Shown piece after piece: positions 51,760 through 61,285 of a stretch of DNA of 64,000 nucleotides (position 1 is the stretch's first letter; every line of letters starts with the position of its first letter). Below the pieces are notes generated by a model. It made no database searches. It worked only from the letters and a program-made list of their open reading frames with translations, and was not told the origin of the DNA. Origin of the DNA: Sphingobium sp. MI1205 (GTDB lineage: Bacteria; Pseudomonadota; Alphaproteobacteria; Sphingomonadales; Sphingomonadaceae); contig NZ_CP005189.1 of assembly GCF_001563285.1 (NCBI RefSeq), forward strand, positions 310,001 to 374,000. Reading direction: 5' to 3'. The position numbers and the translations under genes were made by a program.

Positions 51760-54700
51760 ATGCTGCAAACAAAGTCGTTAAACACGCGAGTCTGGCTTCA
51801 TGCCGCACTGATCCTGCTGCTTGCCCTCCCCTTCGCCGCAGACCTGATCTTCCCCTTGGGGACGGCTGTGTGGGTGGCGTATCTGCTGCCGGTCGTGCTG
51901 TCTTATGTGGCGGCGCGGCCTCAATTACCTCTTTTCGTCGCGGCGGGTGCGACAGTGCTGATGATCGTCGGCATGCCCCTGGCACCGGCAGGCGTCGATC
52001 CGCAAGTCGCGATCACCAACCGTGCACTGGCCTGTTTCACATGCTGGACACTTGCGATTGTCGGCCTTTTTTTCATCCGCAATCGCCTGGCCATCGCGCG
52101 GGAGGAGTGGATGCAGGGCGGACAGGTGGGCCTTGCCAAGGCGGTGGGCGGCGAGCAGCCGCTCGATACGCTGGCGACCAGCGCCCTTACTTTTCTGGCC
52201 GACTATCTGAAGGCGCAGGCGGGCGCGCTATACATCGCCAATGGCGAGGGCTTCCGCCGCTATGCGACCTACGCGGTGCCTGCGGACGCGCTGCTTCCAG
52301 AACGATTTGATGTCGGCGACGGGCTGCTGGGTCAGGCAGTGGCCGACCGGCGCAGCTTTTTGTTGAATGATGTGCCGGACGGCTATCTTTGTTATGGATC
52401 GGCGCTGGGACAGGCCAAACCGGAAAGCCTATTGATCGCAACCACCCAGGCCGATGGCGTCATCAATGCAGTGGTTGAGCTGGGCCTGCCCAAAGGCGCG
52501 GATGCAGAGGCGCTCGCCCTGCTCGAACGGATCGCCGGACAATTGGGCGTCGCCATCCGATCCGGCAAATATCGCGCCCGCCTGCGTGAACTGCTTGAAG
52601 AAACGCAGCAGCAGGCTGAAGAACTGCAGGCGCAGAGCGAGGAGTTGCGCGCGAATAATGAGGAGCTGGAGCAGCAGAGCCGCCATCTCCAGGAATCGGC
52701 TGCCCGTCTGGAGGCCCAGCAATCCGAACTGGAACAGACCAATTCCCAGCTGGAGGAACAGGCAAGGCAGCTGGAAATTCAGCGTGATGACCTGACCCGC
52801 GCCCAGCGTTCACTGGAAAATCAGGCCGGGGAACTGGAGCAGGCTAGCCGCTACAAATCCGAATTCCTCGCCAATATGAGCCACGAACTGCGCACGCCGC
52901 TCAATTCGCTGCTCATCATGGCGCGATTGTTGGCGGAAAACCGGGGCGGCAACCTGTCGGCGGAACAGGTGCGGCATGCAGAGACGATCGAAACGTCGGG
53001 CAACGACCTGCTGGCGCTGATCAACGATATTCTCGACATTTCGAAGATAGAGGCAGGCAAGCTGGAACTGCAGCCGCGCTGCATGAGCATTCCGGCGCTG
53101 CTGGAAAAAATGGATGCGATCTTCGCACCTTCTGCGCAGTCAAAGGGCCTTGCCTTCAGCGCCGGGGGGACCGCGCCAGTCGAAATGGAAAGCGACCCGC
53201 AGCGCATCGAACAGGTGCTGAAGAATTTCCTGTCGAACGCGATCAAGTTCACCGATAGCGGATCAGTGGCGCTGGAAGCCGACAGGCTGGCCGATGGCCG
53301 CATCGCCTTCACCGTGCGTGATACGGGCGTGGGCATACCGACCGAACATCAACAGCTGATCTTCGACGCCTTCCGCCAGGCCGATGGCACGGTCAGCCGG
53401 AAATATGGCGGCACCGGCCTTGGCCTGTCCATTTCCCGCGAACTGGCCAGACTGCTGGGCGGCGAAGTGGAAGTGCAGAGCGTGGTGGGAGAAGGCAGCG
53501 CCTTCAGGCTGATCCTGCCCGAGCGATATGATGGCGCAGCCGCGGTGCGGGCTGACCTGCCGCCGCCCGTCGAGCAGGCGCGGCCCCGGCCATCCAACCC
53601 CAAGCCCGCGCGACGCCGCCCGACCGTGGTGACGCAGGACGACCGCGAACAATTGTCGGGCGACGCCCGCGTCATCCTGATCGTTGAGGATGATCCGGTC
53701 TTCGCCAAAATCCTGTGCGATGTGGCGCATGAACTGAACTTCCAGTGCCTGATCGCCAGCACCGCCGATGAAGGCGCGCTGATGGCGCGGCAATATGTGC
53801 CCAATGCCGTGATCCTGGACATGAACCTGCCCGACCATACGGGTCTGTCCGTGCTGGACCGGATAAAGCGCGACGTGCGCACCCGGCACATCCCCGTCCA
53901 TGTCGTATCGGTCGATGATGACAGCCAGGCTGCCTTGTCCAGCGGGGCGATCGGCTATCTGTTCAAGCCGGTGAAGCGCGATGCGCTGGTCGAGATGCTG
54001 GAGGGGCTGGAAGCCCGGATGTCGCAGCGCCTGCGCCGCGTATTGGTGGTGGAGGATGACGCGCAGCAGGCCGAAAGCGTCAAGCTGCTGCTCGCATCCC
54101 GCGACGTCGAGACGGTTGAGGCGCGTTCGGCCGCGCAATGTTTCGACCTGCTGGGCCGCGAAACATTCGACTGCATGGTGCTGGACCTGAACCTGCCCGA
54201 CGCTTCCGGCCTCGACCTTCTGGAGCGGTTGAGCGCGGACGAAGCTGTCGGTTTCCCTCCGGTCATCGTCTATACTGGCCGTGATCTCGCCCAGGAAGAG
54301 GAGATGCGGCTGCGAAGGTACAGCAAGTCCATCATCGTCAAGGGCGCCAAATCACCCGAACGGCTGCTGGACGAAGTCACGCTGTTCCTGCATCAGGTCG
54401 TGTCCGACCTGCCCGAGCCGCAACAGGCGCTGATCGCCAAATCGCTCAACCGCGACGCCGCGCTGGACGGGCGCGAGATCCTGGTTGTCGAGGACGACAT
54501 CCGCAACGTCTATGCGCTGACATCCATCTTCGAACCGCATGGAGCCAAGGTGCGGATAGCGCGGAATGGCCGGGAAGCGCTCCAGGCGCTTGATGAGGCT
54601 GCGCGCGGCCTGTCCAACGCTGTCGATCTGGTGCTGATGGATGTGATGATGCCGGAGATGGACGGCCTTACCGCCACGCGCGAGATTCGTGCCCAACCGT

Positions 54701-54852
54701 GGGGCAAGCAGATGCCGATCATAGCCCTGACGGCCAAGGCGATGGCGCGCGATCAACAGGATTGCCTGGACGCGGGCGCCAATGACTATCTCGCCAAGCC
54801 GCTGGACGTCGACAAGCTGCTAAGCCTCACCCGCGTGTGGATGCCGCGATGA
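51760..54852 (+). CDS. hybrid sensor histidine kinase with three receiver domains
   Basis: Protein of 1030 aa. Three or four N-terminal helices (1 to about 110), a GAF domain (about 125-275), a long Glu/Gln-rich coiled coil (about 280-365), a HisKA domain with His375 in NMSHELRTPLN, HATPase_c with NAIKF, DTGVG and GTGLGLSI (about 480-590), then three receiver domains from about 635, 760 and 905 (ILIVEDD, VLVVEDD, ILVVEDD, each with its phospho-Asp). Signal unknown. Its stop overlaps the CheR gene start, so the three genes 51760-57531 form one operon. Confidence 0.93.
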   Translation: MLQTKSLNTRVWLHAALILLLALPFAADLIFPLGTAVWVAYLLPVVLSYVAARPQLPLFVAAGATVLMIVGMPLAPAGVDPQVAITNRALACFTCWTLAIVGLFFIRNRLAIAREEWMQGGQVGLAKAVGGEQPLDTLATSALTFLADYLKAQAGALYIANGEGFRRYATYAVPADALLPERFDVGDGLLGQAVADRRSFLLNDVPDGYLCYGSALGQAKPESLLIATTQADGVINAVVELGLPKGADAEALALLERIAGQLGVAIRSGKYRARLRELLEETQQQAEELQAQSEELRANNEELEQQSRHLQESAARLEAQQSELEQTNSQLEEQARQLEIQRDDLTRAQRSLENQAGELEQASRYKSEFLANMSHELRTPLNSLLIMARLLAENRGGNLSAEQVRHAETIETSGNDLLALINDILDISKIEAGKLELQPRCMSIPALLEKMDAIFAPSAQSKGLAFSAGGTAPVEMESDPQRIEQVLKNFLSNAIKFTDSGSVALEADRLADGRIAFTVRDTGVGIPTEHQQLIFDAFRQADGTVSRKYGGTGLGLSISRELARLLGGEVEVQSVVGEGSAFRLILPERYDGAAAVRADLPPPVEQARPRPSNPKPARRRPTVVTQDDREQLSGDARVILIVEDDPVFAKILCDVAHELNFQCLIASTADEGALMARQYVPNAVILDMNLPDHTGLSVLDRIKRDVRTRHIPVHVVSVDDDSQAALSSGAIGYLFKPVKRDALVEMLEGLEARMSQRLRRVLVVEDDAQQAESVKLLLASRDVETVEARSAAQCFDLLGRETFDCMVLDLNLPDASGLDLLERLSADEAVGFPPVIVYTGRDLAQEEEMRLRRYSKSIIVKGAKSPERLLDEVTLFLHQVVSDLPEPQQALIAKSLNRDAALDGREILVVEDDIRNVYALTSIFEPHGAKVRIARNGREALQALDEAARGLSNAVDLVLMDVMMPEMDGLTATREIRAQPWGKQMPIIALTAKAMARDQQDCLDAGANDYLAKPLDVDKLLSLTRVWMPR

Positions 54853-55712
54853 GCGAGGAGGCTTTCGCCGCGCACGAGGAACTGGAACTGGACCTGCTGC
54901 TGGAGGCGATCTGGCGGCATTATCATTATGATTTTCGCGGCTATTCGCGCGGCTCCCTCCACCGCCGCCTGGCCCGCGCGCAGCAACGGCATGACTGCGA
55001 CAGCCTATCCCACCTCCAGCACCTGCTGTTGCGAGACCCCGCCGTGTTCGCCGACCTGATGGGTTTCCTGACCATCCAGGTGAGCGAGATGTTCCGCGAC
55101 CCGGCCTACTTCCGCGCGCTGCGGGAACTGGTGGTGCCGCATCTGAAAACCTATCCGTCGCTGAAAGTATGGATCGCCGGGTGCGCCAATGGCGAGGAAT
55201 TTTACTCCCTCGCCATCCTGTTCCGCGAAGAGGGGCTGGAAGACCGTACGATTTTCTATTGCACCGACATCAGCCCGGCGGCGCTTCAAAAGGCGCAGGC
55301 GGGGATCTACGATCTGGACCGCATCCAGCAATTTACCGAAAATCATCGTCTGGCCGGGGGCAAGCGATCGCTGTCCGACTATTATACCGCAGCCTATGGC
55401 GCGGCCGTGTTCGACAAGTCGCTGCGCCGCCGGGCGGTTTTTGCCGAACATAATCTGGCCAGCGATCAGGTATTCGCCGAGGTCCAGCTTGTGTCCAGCC
55501 GCAACGTCCTCATCTATTTCGACCGGGAATTGCAAGATCGCGCGCTGGGCCTGTTCGGCGGGGCCTTGGTGCGCGGCGGCTTCCTGGGGCTGGGGTCGAA
55601 AGAAACGCTGCGCTTCTCCCGCTATTCCGACGCCTTTGCCGATTTCCATGAGGCGGAAAAAATATATCGCCGCAACCTCAAGGCACTGGAGGAATTCAGC
55701 GATGCCGCCTGA
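54849..55712 (+). CDS. CheR-type protein-glutamate methyltransferase
   Basis: SAM-dependent methyltransferase of 287 aa. The start at 54849 overlaps the kinase stop as ATGA. Helical N-terminal CheR domain (HYHYDFRGYSRGSLHRRLAR), then the SAM-binding part KVWIAGCANGEEFYSLAILF, FYCTDISPAALQKA, and SSRNVLIYFDRELQ. No chemoreceptor or CheB is nearby, so it probably modifies a component of this phosphorelay rather than acting in chemotaxis. It overlaps the next kinase by 11 bases. Confidence 0.93.
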   Translation: MSEEAFAAHEELELDLLLEAIWRHYHYDFRGYSRGSLHRRLARAQQRHDCDSLSHLQHLLLRDPAVFADLMGFLTIQVSEMFRDPAYFRALRELVVPHLKTYPSLKVWIAGCANGEEFYSLAILFREEGLEDRTIFYCTDISPAALQKAQAGIYDLDRIQQFTENHRLAGGKRSLSDYYTAAYGAAVFDKSLRRRAVFAEHNLASDQVFAEVQLVSSRNVLIYFDRELQDRALGLFGGALVRGGFLGLGSKETLRFSRYSDAFADFHEAEKIYRRNLKALEEFSDAA

Positions 55713-57531
55713 ACCCGCCAAGATCCTGGCCGTCGATGATATCGAGGAAAATCTGACCGCGCTTGAGGCGCTGCTCGCGGAAGAAGGCGTCGAACTGCTC
55801 AAGGCGCGGTCGGGGGTGCAGGCGCTCGAACTGCTGTTGGTGCATGACGTTGCGCTGGCGCTGCTGGACATTCAGATGCCGGGGATGGACGGCTTTGAAC
55901 TGGCCGAACTCATGCGCGGCACGGAACGCACGCGCCGCGTCCCCATCATATTCCTGACCGCCGTCGCGACCGATGAACGGCGCCGCTTCCGGGGGTATGA
56001 GACAGGCGCTGTAGATTATCTGCTGAAGCCCGTCGATGCGCACATCCTGCGCAACAAGACCGCCATATTCGTCGAACTGTTCCGCCAGCGGGAAGAACTC
56101 GCCCGGCAGCGCGACGAGCTTGCCGGGGCGCTGTCGCGGCTGAACGCCCATAGCGACAATTCCCCGCTGGCTATCATCGAATTCGATGCCGGGCGGCATA
56201 TCGTCGCCTGGTCAAAGGGGGCAGAGCGCCTCTTTGGATGGCGCGCGCCAGAAGTCGCGGGCTTCAGGGCTGTCGAGCTGGACTGGATCGACCCGGAAGA
56301 CGAGGCACTGTTCGATGAACTGACGAGCGACCTGATCGCCGGGCGATCCGTCCGGGCGATGCAGCATTTGCGGATGCGAACGGCTGAAGGCCTGACGCTG
56401 GAGTGCGAATGCTATTGCTCCGCGCTGCTCAATGGACAGGGTCGGCTCGTTTCCATCAATGTTCAGGTGCTGGACGTCACGGAACGAAAGCGGGCGGAAG
56501 ATACGCAGCGCCTGCTGATCGGCGAACTCAACCATCGGGTGAAGAACACCCTGGCCTCCGTGCAAGCGATCGCGGTGCAGACACTGCGCCATTCGTCCGG
56601 CCCATCCGACTTCGCGCCGACCTTTACCGGGCGCATCCATGCGCTGGCGCGAGCACACTCCCTGCTGAGCAGTACCACATGGCAGGGTGCTTCGCTGCGT
56701 GAACTGATCAGCGGCCAGCTTGAGATCGGGGCGATCGACCCGACCCAGCTCGACATCGTGGGGCCGGACCTTGAACTGGCGCCCGAACTGGCGCTGCACG
56801 TCGCCCTGATCCTGCATGAGCTTGTCACCAACGCCCACAAATATGGCGCTCTATGCACGCCGGCCGGAACGGTGTCACTATCGTGGACGATTGACGGCAA
56901 GCAACTGGCGATCATCTGGGCCGAAGATGGCGGCCCTGCTGTCGCTCCACCAACGCGCAGGGGCTTCGGCACCGCGCTCATAGAACGAAGCCTAAAGGCT
57001 GAGGGCGGGCAGGCCAGCGTCGCTTATGACAAGGCTGGCGTTCGGTGGACGATGACCCTGCCCTGCGGCCCGCGCATCAGCCGGATCAACACCGCCGCCT
57101 CCCCCGCCAGCTCGGATGAGGACATGGCAGCCGGGCGCGAGGGGGCGATATCGGGCCGATCTTTCCTGATCATTGAGGATGAGCCGCTGGTGGCGATGGA
57201 AATTGCCAGCATATTGGAGGATGAGGCCGCCGTCGTCACCATCGCCGCGTCCGCCGACGAAGCGTTGACCCTGCTTCAGACCGGCGATTTTGACGCCGCG
57301 CTGCTGGACGGCAATCTTCAGGGCGAGCCGGTAGATCCTGTCGCCGCTGCGCTGACGGCCCGGCAGCTTCCCTTCGCTTTCGTCACTGGATATGGTCGCG
57401 AAAGCCTGCCCGGATATTCAGAGGATCGGCCACTGATCAGCAAGCCGTTCGATCGCAAATCGCTGGTCCAATGTGCATCCAAGCTGGCGGCTCTTGCCGT
57501 CTCTGCTCAGGAAGTCGGGCCCACTCCTTGA
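55702..57531 (+). CDS. hybrid histidine kinase: REC-PAS-HWE kinase-REC
   Basis: Soluble protein of 609 aa, start MPPEPAKILAVDD at 55702 inside the CheR end. An N-terminal receiver (ILAVDDIEEN, LLDIQMPGMDG), a PAS domain (about 145-260), then an HWE/HisKA_2 kinase with His278 in ELNHRVKNTLA and an HATPase part (LHELVTNAHKYGAL, WAEDGGP). A C-terminal receiver (FLIIEDEPLVAMEI, LLDGNLQG) closes it. HWE kinases are characteristic of alphaproteobacteria and often feed the general stress response. Confidence 0.93.
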   Translation: MPPEPAKILAVDDIEENLTALEALLAEEGVELLKARSGVQALELLLVHDVALALLDIQMPGMDGFELAELMRGTERTRRVPIIFLTAVATDERRRFRGYETGAVDYLLKPVDAHILRNKTAIFVELFRQREELARQRDELAGALSRLNAHSDNSPLAIIEFDAGRHIVAWSKGAERLFGWRAPEVAGFRAVELDWIDPEDEALFDELTSDLIAGRSVRAMQHLRMRTAEGLTLECECYCSALLNGQGRLVSINVQVLDVTERKRAEDTQRLLIGELNHRVKNTLASVQAIAVQTLRHSSGPSDFAPTFTGRIHALARAHSLLSSTTWQGASLRELISGQLEIGAIDPTQLDIVGPDLELAPELALHVALILHELVTNAHKYGALCTPAGTVSLSWTIDGKQLAIIWAEDGGPAVAPPTRRGFGTALIERSLKAEGGQASVAYDKAGVRWTMTLPCGPRISRINTAASPASSDEDMAAGREGAISGRSFLIIEDEPLVAMEIASILEDEAAVVTIAASADEALTLLQTGDFDAALLDGNLQGEPVDPVAAALTARQLPFAFVTGYGRESLPGYSEDRPLISKPFDRKSLVQCASKLAALAVSAQEVGPTP

Positions 57532-57534
57532 TCC

Positions 57535-57798
57535 TTAAGCTGGCTCCTCGACCAGTTCGGTGACCTCGAACGCAAAGCTGCGCCAACCCCGCGCCTTCGA
57601 CGCGTCGGTGGCGGCAGCGCGCTTCTTCCTGGCTTCCGCCAATGACTTCGCATGGCCCCAGAATACTTCCGTCCTGCCATTTTCCAGTTCGCCGACGATC
57701 CGCCAATAATGCGTAAACGGGTCGGCCGTCGGGCCGATCCGCTTTACATATCCGTCCGGCATGGCGGCTATCAGATATCGCTTCTTTCGCTTTGCCAT
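57535..57798 (-). CDS. small conserved-looking protein of unknown function
   Basis: Basic protein of 87 aa (MAKRKKRYLIAAMPDGYVKR..., Lys/Arg-rich start). No membrane helix or Cys motif. It converges with the kinase gene, with only three bases between the stops. I recognise no family; the composition suggests a genuine small cytosolic protein. Confidence 0.65.
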   Translation of the reverse strand: MAKRKKRYLIAAMPDGYVKRIGPTADPFTHYWRIVGELENGRTEVFWGHAKSLAEARKKRAAATDASKARGWRSFAFEVTELVEEPA

Positions 57799-57926
57799 GC
57801 GTCTTGTTTAGCACGACAGGTGGAAAGCGGCGCAATCGACACCCATCTTGGTCATATGGATAGATTCAGGATCAATGATCGAATTAGCCGCGACGCACCG
57901 GGCCAACGCCAGGAGCGGGTCCGGTC

Positions 57927-58751
57927 GTGAACGAGAGCATCACCTATATTGGCCTCCTAGCGGACGCGGAGATCGAACTGGACAGTGCCGCGCTGGCGCT
58001 GAGCGGCCTCGATCATGAAGGGGTCGATCTTGATTCCTATCTCGGCCTGCTCCGCACGATCAGCGCCGCCGTGGACGCCGAACGGCAGGACGCCGGGGAA
58101 GCTGCGCTGGATTCGGGGGAAGCGCAAGGGGCGTTGCTTGCTCGCGTCCTTGGCGCACAGTTTGACTTCGCGGGCGACACAGCGACCTATGACGCCCCGC
58201 TCAACGCCGACATGATCCGGGTTCTGGACCGGAGGCGAGGCCTGCCGGTCAGTCTATCCATCCTTTATGTCGCGGCCGCCCGGCGCATGGGCTGGACCGC
58301 TTACGCGCTCAACACGCCCGGCCATGTCCTTGTCAGTATCGGTCCTGAAGACCGCGAAGCGGTGATAGATCCGTTTAATCGGGGGGCGCTGGTGCAACCC
58401 GAACAACTGTCGGCCCTGCCTGCGCAGGCGTCAGACGCCTTCCCCCAGACCGGCCATGAACCTCTGGAGCCGATGTCGAACCGTATGACGCTGGTCCGCA
58501 TGCTGCTTAACCAGAGCCTGCGAGCCGAGCAGGCGGGCGACACATGGCGCGCATGCATGCTGTACGAAAGAATGACCGTCATAGCGCCTGAGCATGACGC
58601 CGGATGGTGGGCCTTGGCACGCTTGCAACTGGTGCATGGCAAAGTGGAATCGGCCCGCGCCAGCCTGACCGCGATGCTGGAAATCAACCGGGAGCCGGAA
58701 CGCCGCCGCTACATAACTCAGGCGCTCGACCGGCTCGCCGGGCAATCCTGA
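57927..58751 (+). CDS. SirB1-family transglutaminase-like/TPR protein
   Basis: Protein of 274 aa with a GTG start at 57927 behind CAGGAGCGGG. The central segment RRGLPVSLSILYVAAARRMG, then YALNTPGHVLVSI and IDPFNRG match the SirB1 transglutaminase-like core. The C-terminal 90 residues (MLLNQSLRAEQAGDTWRACM, ERMTVIAPEHDAGWWALARL) form TPR-like helices. Function of the family in alphaproteobacteria is not settled. Core-genome gene. Confidence 0.9.
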   Translation: MNESITYIGLLADAEIELDSAALALSGLDHEGVDLDSYLGLLRTISAAVDAERQDAGEAALDSGEAQGALLARVLGAQFDFAGDTATYDAPLNADMIRVLDRRRGLPVSLSILYVAAARRMGWTAYALNTPGHVLVSIGPEDREAVIDPFNRGALVQPEQLSALPAQASDAFPQTGHEPLEPMSNRMTLVRMLLNQSLRAEQAGDTWRACMLYERMTVIAPEHDAGWWALARLQLVHGKVESARASLTAMLEINREPERRRYITQALDRLAGQS

Positions 58752-58800
58752 TCCGGTCGTTGCTGGCGCGGGGCTTCCCATATGCCCCGCACCGGCATCG

Positions 58801-59115
58801 TCACTCGTCCTTGAGGTCGTTTCCTGCCCGCTCCATGGCGGACCCGACATCCTGCTTCGCTTCGCCAGCTTCACGCCGTGCGTCACGCGCCGCATTCTCG
58901 GTCGCTGCGCCCATGCTGTCCGCGCTGTCATCAATGGCCCGACCCGCCTCGTCCAAGCCGTTGTCGATTTTCTCTCCGGCCTCGTCTACCGCCCGGCTGA
59001 CGTCGTTGCCGATTGCCGACCCCGCATTTTCAAGGCTGTCCGAAGCCTTTTCCGAGCAGGCGGTCAGGCCGGTTGCCGCCACGATCGCCACAGTTCCGAG
59101 CAATATTCTCTTCAT
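58801..59115 (-). CDS. small lipoprotein
   Basis: Precursor of 104 aa with lipobox LTAC (Cys at position 20), then a highly charged helix of Glu/Asp/Lys/Arg repeats (DNGLDEAGRAIDD, ENAARDARREAGEAKQ). AGAGGGAC precedes the ATG. Resembles entericidin- or Lea-like small lipoproteins that are abundant in stress conditions. Likely periplasmic, anchored in a membrane. Confidence 0.8.
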   Translation of the reverse strand: MKRILLGTVAIVAATGLTACSEKASDSLENAGSAIGNDVSRAVDEAGEKIDNGLDEAGRAIDDSADSMGAATENAARDARREAGEAKQDVGSAMERAGNDLKDE

Positions 59116-59184
59116 GATGTCCCTCTTTTTGCGATTGAACGCACGTGTTTAACCGCCGTCAGGCGGATATGGTTGCGTCGCAGT

Positions 59185-59715
59185 TCAACGGCTGCGCAGG
59201 CCAAAGACCATGGATCGGTCGGCATCGGGTATCAACCCTTCCAGAACGCGCCAGAAACCGGTGACCGACCCTTGACCTGCCTGGGCATAGGCCGCAGCCA
59301 TTTTCTCTCGCAGCGCGCGGAACAGTTCCGCTTCGAGCGCTGCGCCCGCCGCGCTGAGGCGGAGCAGCTTTTGTCGCCGGTCGATCGCGCCCTGGCGCGT
59401 TTCGATATAGCCTTGCTCGATCAGGTCATTGAGCACGCGGCCCAGCGATTGCTTGGTGACGGCCAACAAGCGCAGCAGGTCCTTGACCGTAAGGTCCGGC
59501 TGGCGTGAGATAAAATACAGCGCGCGATGATGCGCCCGGCCAAGCCCCTGCGCCGCCAGCCTTTCGTCGATCGATCGGGTCAGGGCGGTGTAGCCGAAAT
59601 ACAGCATTTCGATCCCCCGCCTGATCTCATCCTCACGCAGGAACAGCGGCGACGCCGGCGAAATCTGTGATGCCGATGCGGTTGCGGGAGAATTATTTGC
59701 ACTCATGCCGGTCAT
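59185..59715 (-). CDS. MarR-family transcriptional regulator
   Basis: Regulator of 176 aa with the winged-helix core LTVKDLLRLLAVTKQSLGRV, LNDLIEQGYIETRQ (recognition helix) and the wing DRRQKLLRLSAAG. Two in-frame ATG codons (59715 and 59706) have equally weak ribosome sites; the earlier is given. Targets and ligand unknown; the neighbouring lipoprotein is transcribed the same way. Confidence 0.9.
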   Translation of the reverse strand: MTGMSANNSPATASASQISPASPLFLREDEIRRGIEMLYFGYTALTRSIDERLAAQGLGRAHHRALYFISRQPDLTVKDLLRLLAVTKQSLGRVLNDLIEQGYIETRQGAIDRRQKLLRLSAAGAALEAELFRALREKMAAAYAQAGQGSVTGFWRVLEGLIPDADRSMVFGLRSR

Positions 59716-59833
59716 CCAGAAATCGGGTCACAACACGGCCATATTGGCGTAGCGAAACAGTGATGACTAGGCTTTCCTTTCGCGCAACAGACGCTATATG
59801 GCGATCCGCACCGGTCAAAACCGGTATGCATGT

Positions 59834-59908
59834 TGGGGCGTCGCCAAGCGGTAAGGCAGCGGCTTTTGATGCCGCCATGCGCAGGTTCGAATCCTGCCGC
59901 CCCAGCCA
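59834..59908 (+). tRNA. tRNA-Gln (anticodon TTG)
   Basis: Acceptor stem TGGGGCG pairs with CGCCCCA, with discriminator G and encoded CCA. The D arm has GCC AAGCGGTAA GGC, the anticodon arm GCGGC-TTTTGAT-GCCGC gives TTG (reads CAA), and the T arm GCAGG-TTCGAAT-CCTGC is perfect. Confidence 0.97.
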
Positions 59909-60085
59909 TTTTCAGCTTTTCCGTTATATTCAAAGAATTGCTATGATTTTCCATCATCGCGTGTGACAGACTCGCGTGCCCGCAAGGGGCGCTGGAAGGA
60001 AGACAGCAGTCCCTTTTTAGAGACTAGATGGGCCCGACTGAACGGCTCCGCCTCCTTTTTCATTGAGCATGGCCAATAGGCAGCA

Positions 60086-60510
60086 TTATCCACCCTGCGG
60101 AAAACTAATCACTGACCGCACATCGGCACCGCTGCGCGCCAATTCCAGCACGCACCGGCCGCCAAAACAGTAGCCGATCGCCGAAATACGCCCTGCATCA
60201 CTTCGGGCAGCGTCCGCAGCGCATCATATCCGGCAAGAATGCGTCCGCGCAGAAAGTCGGGCTGCTCCTGAAACTGCTGAAAGAGCGGCACAGTCCAAAT
60301 CTGGACCTGCGGCGCCCAGCCCGTCGGCGTCCGTAGCCAGCGCAACGAAACCAAGCTGCGCCAGGTCCAGCGCCCGCTGCCCGATCAGCCTGTCGGGGCC
60401 GAGCGCGGAATGCATCACCAGCACGAGGTCCGGGCCTATCCGGTCGCGCGATGCGACCGGACGGCTTCAGCCCGTCATGGGCGCAGTCGAATGGCTCAAC
60501 CGGCCCTTTC
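60086..60510 (-). pseudogene. dienelactone-hydrolase-family relic
   Basis: Minus-strand pieces: FDCAHDGLKPSGRIARPD, DLVLVMHSALGPDRLIGQ, RALDLAQLGFVALATDADGL, PLFQQFQEQPDFLRGRILAG, then ISAIGYCFGGRCVLELARSG and SVISFPQGG to a stop at 60086. Together they cover a shortened DLH with the nucleophile Cys in GYCFGG, but frameshifts separate them and the His/Asp region is lost. No start codon remains. It sits between tRNA-Gln and cysQ. Confidence 0.82.
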
Positions 60511-60511
60511 C

Positions 60512-61285
60512 TCAGGCGCTTACTGCCACCTCTGCAATGAGGCCCAGAACCGCCTCTGCGTGTTCTTTCCGGCAGATCAGCAGATCGGGCAGATATACAT
60601 CCTGCTGATTATAGACCAGCGGGCTGCCGTCGATGCGGGAGCAGTGCAGGCCATGCGCCTGCGCTACCGCCACCGGGGCCATGCTGTCCCATTCATATTG
60701 GCCGCCCGAATGCAGGTAGATGTCAGCCTGCCCCAGGATCACGGCCATCGCCTTTGCGCCCGCAGACCCCATCGGCACCAGTTCCGCATCGAGCCGTTCG
60801 GCCACCGCCACGGCTTCCTTCGCGGGCCGGGTGCGCGACACGACCATGCGCAGCTTTTCGGGCGCCGGAGGCACGGAGCGTGGCTGATCGGACCGCAGCA
60901 CAGTCCCACCGCCAGTGCCGGTCAGATCAAGGCCGGGCAGCGCGACGGCGCCGAGAACCGCCGCGCCATCCAACGCCATGCCGACATGCACGGCCCAATC
61001 GGACCGTTCTTCGCCATATTCACGCGTGCCATCGACCGGATCGACGATCCATACCCGGCTCTTGGAAAGCCGCTCCGGATTGTCCTTTTCCTCTTCCGAC
61101 AACAGCCCATCGTCCGGGCGCACTTCGCGCAGTGCGTGGACGAGGAACTGATTGGCGGTCTGATCCCCCGCCTTGCCCAGCGCCGTGGGACTGAACAGCC
61201 CGGACTGCCGGACATTGATCAGGATCCGCCCGGCCACTTCGGCGAGATGCGCGGCGAGATCTCCGTCATCCATTGCGGCGCTCAC
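60512..61285 (-). CDS. cysQ: 3'(2'),5'-bisphosphate nucleotidase CysQ
   Basis: Mg-dependent phosphatase of 257 aa that recycles PAP from sulfate assimilation to AMP. SEEEKDN supplies metal-binding Glu, [15 protein letters not shown] is the family W-I-x-D-P-x-D-G-T motif, and [16 protein letters not shown] the second Asp site. The GTG start at 61285 overlaps the CysNC stop (GTGA); an ATG at 61273 is the alternative. Position directly after cysNC is typical. Confidence 0.95.
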   Translation of the reverse strand: MSAAMDDGDLAAHLAEVAGRILINVRQSGLFSPTALGKAGDQTANQFLVHALREVRPDDGLLSEEEKDNPERLSKSRVWIVDPVDGTREYGEERSDWAVHVGMALDGAAVLGAVALPGLDLTGTGGGTVLRSDQPRSVPPAPEKLRMVVSRTRPAKEAVAVAERLDAELVPMGSAGAKAMAVILGQADIYLHSGGQYEWDSMAPVAVAQAHGLHCSRIDGSPLVYNQQDVYLPDLLICRKEHAEAVLGLIAEVAVSA

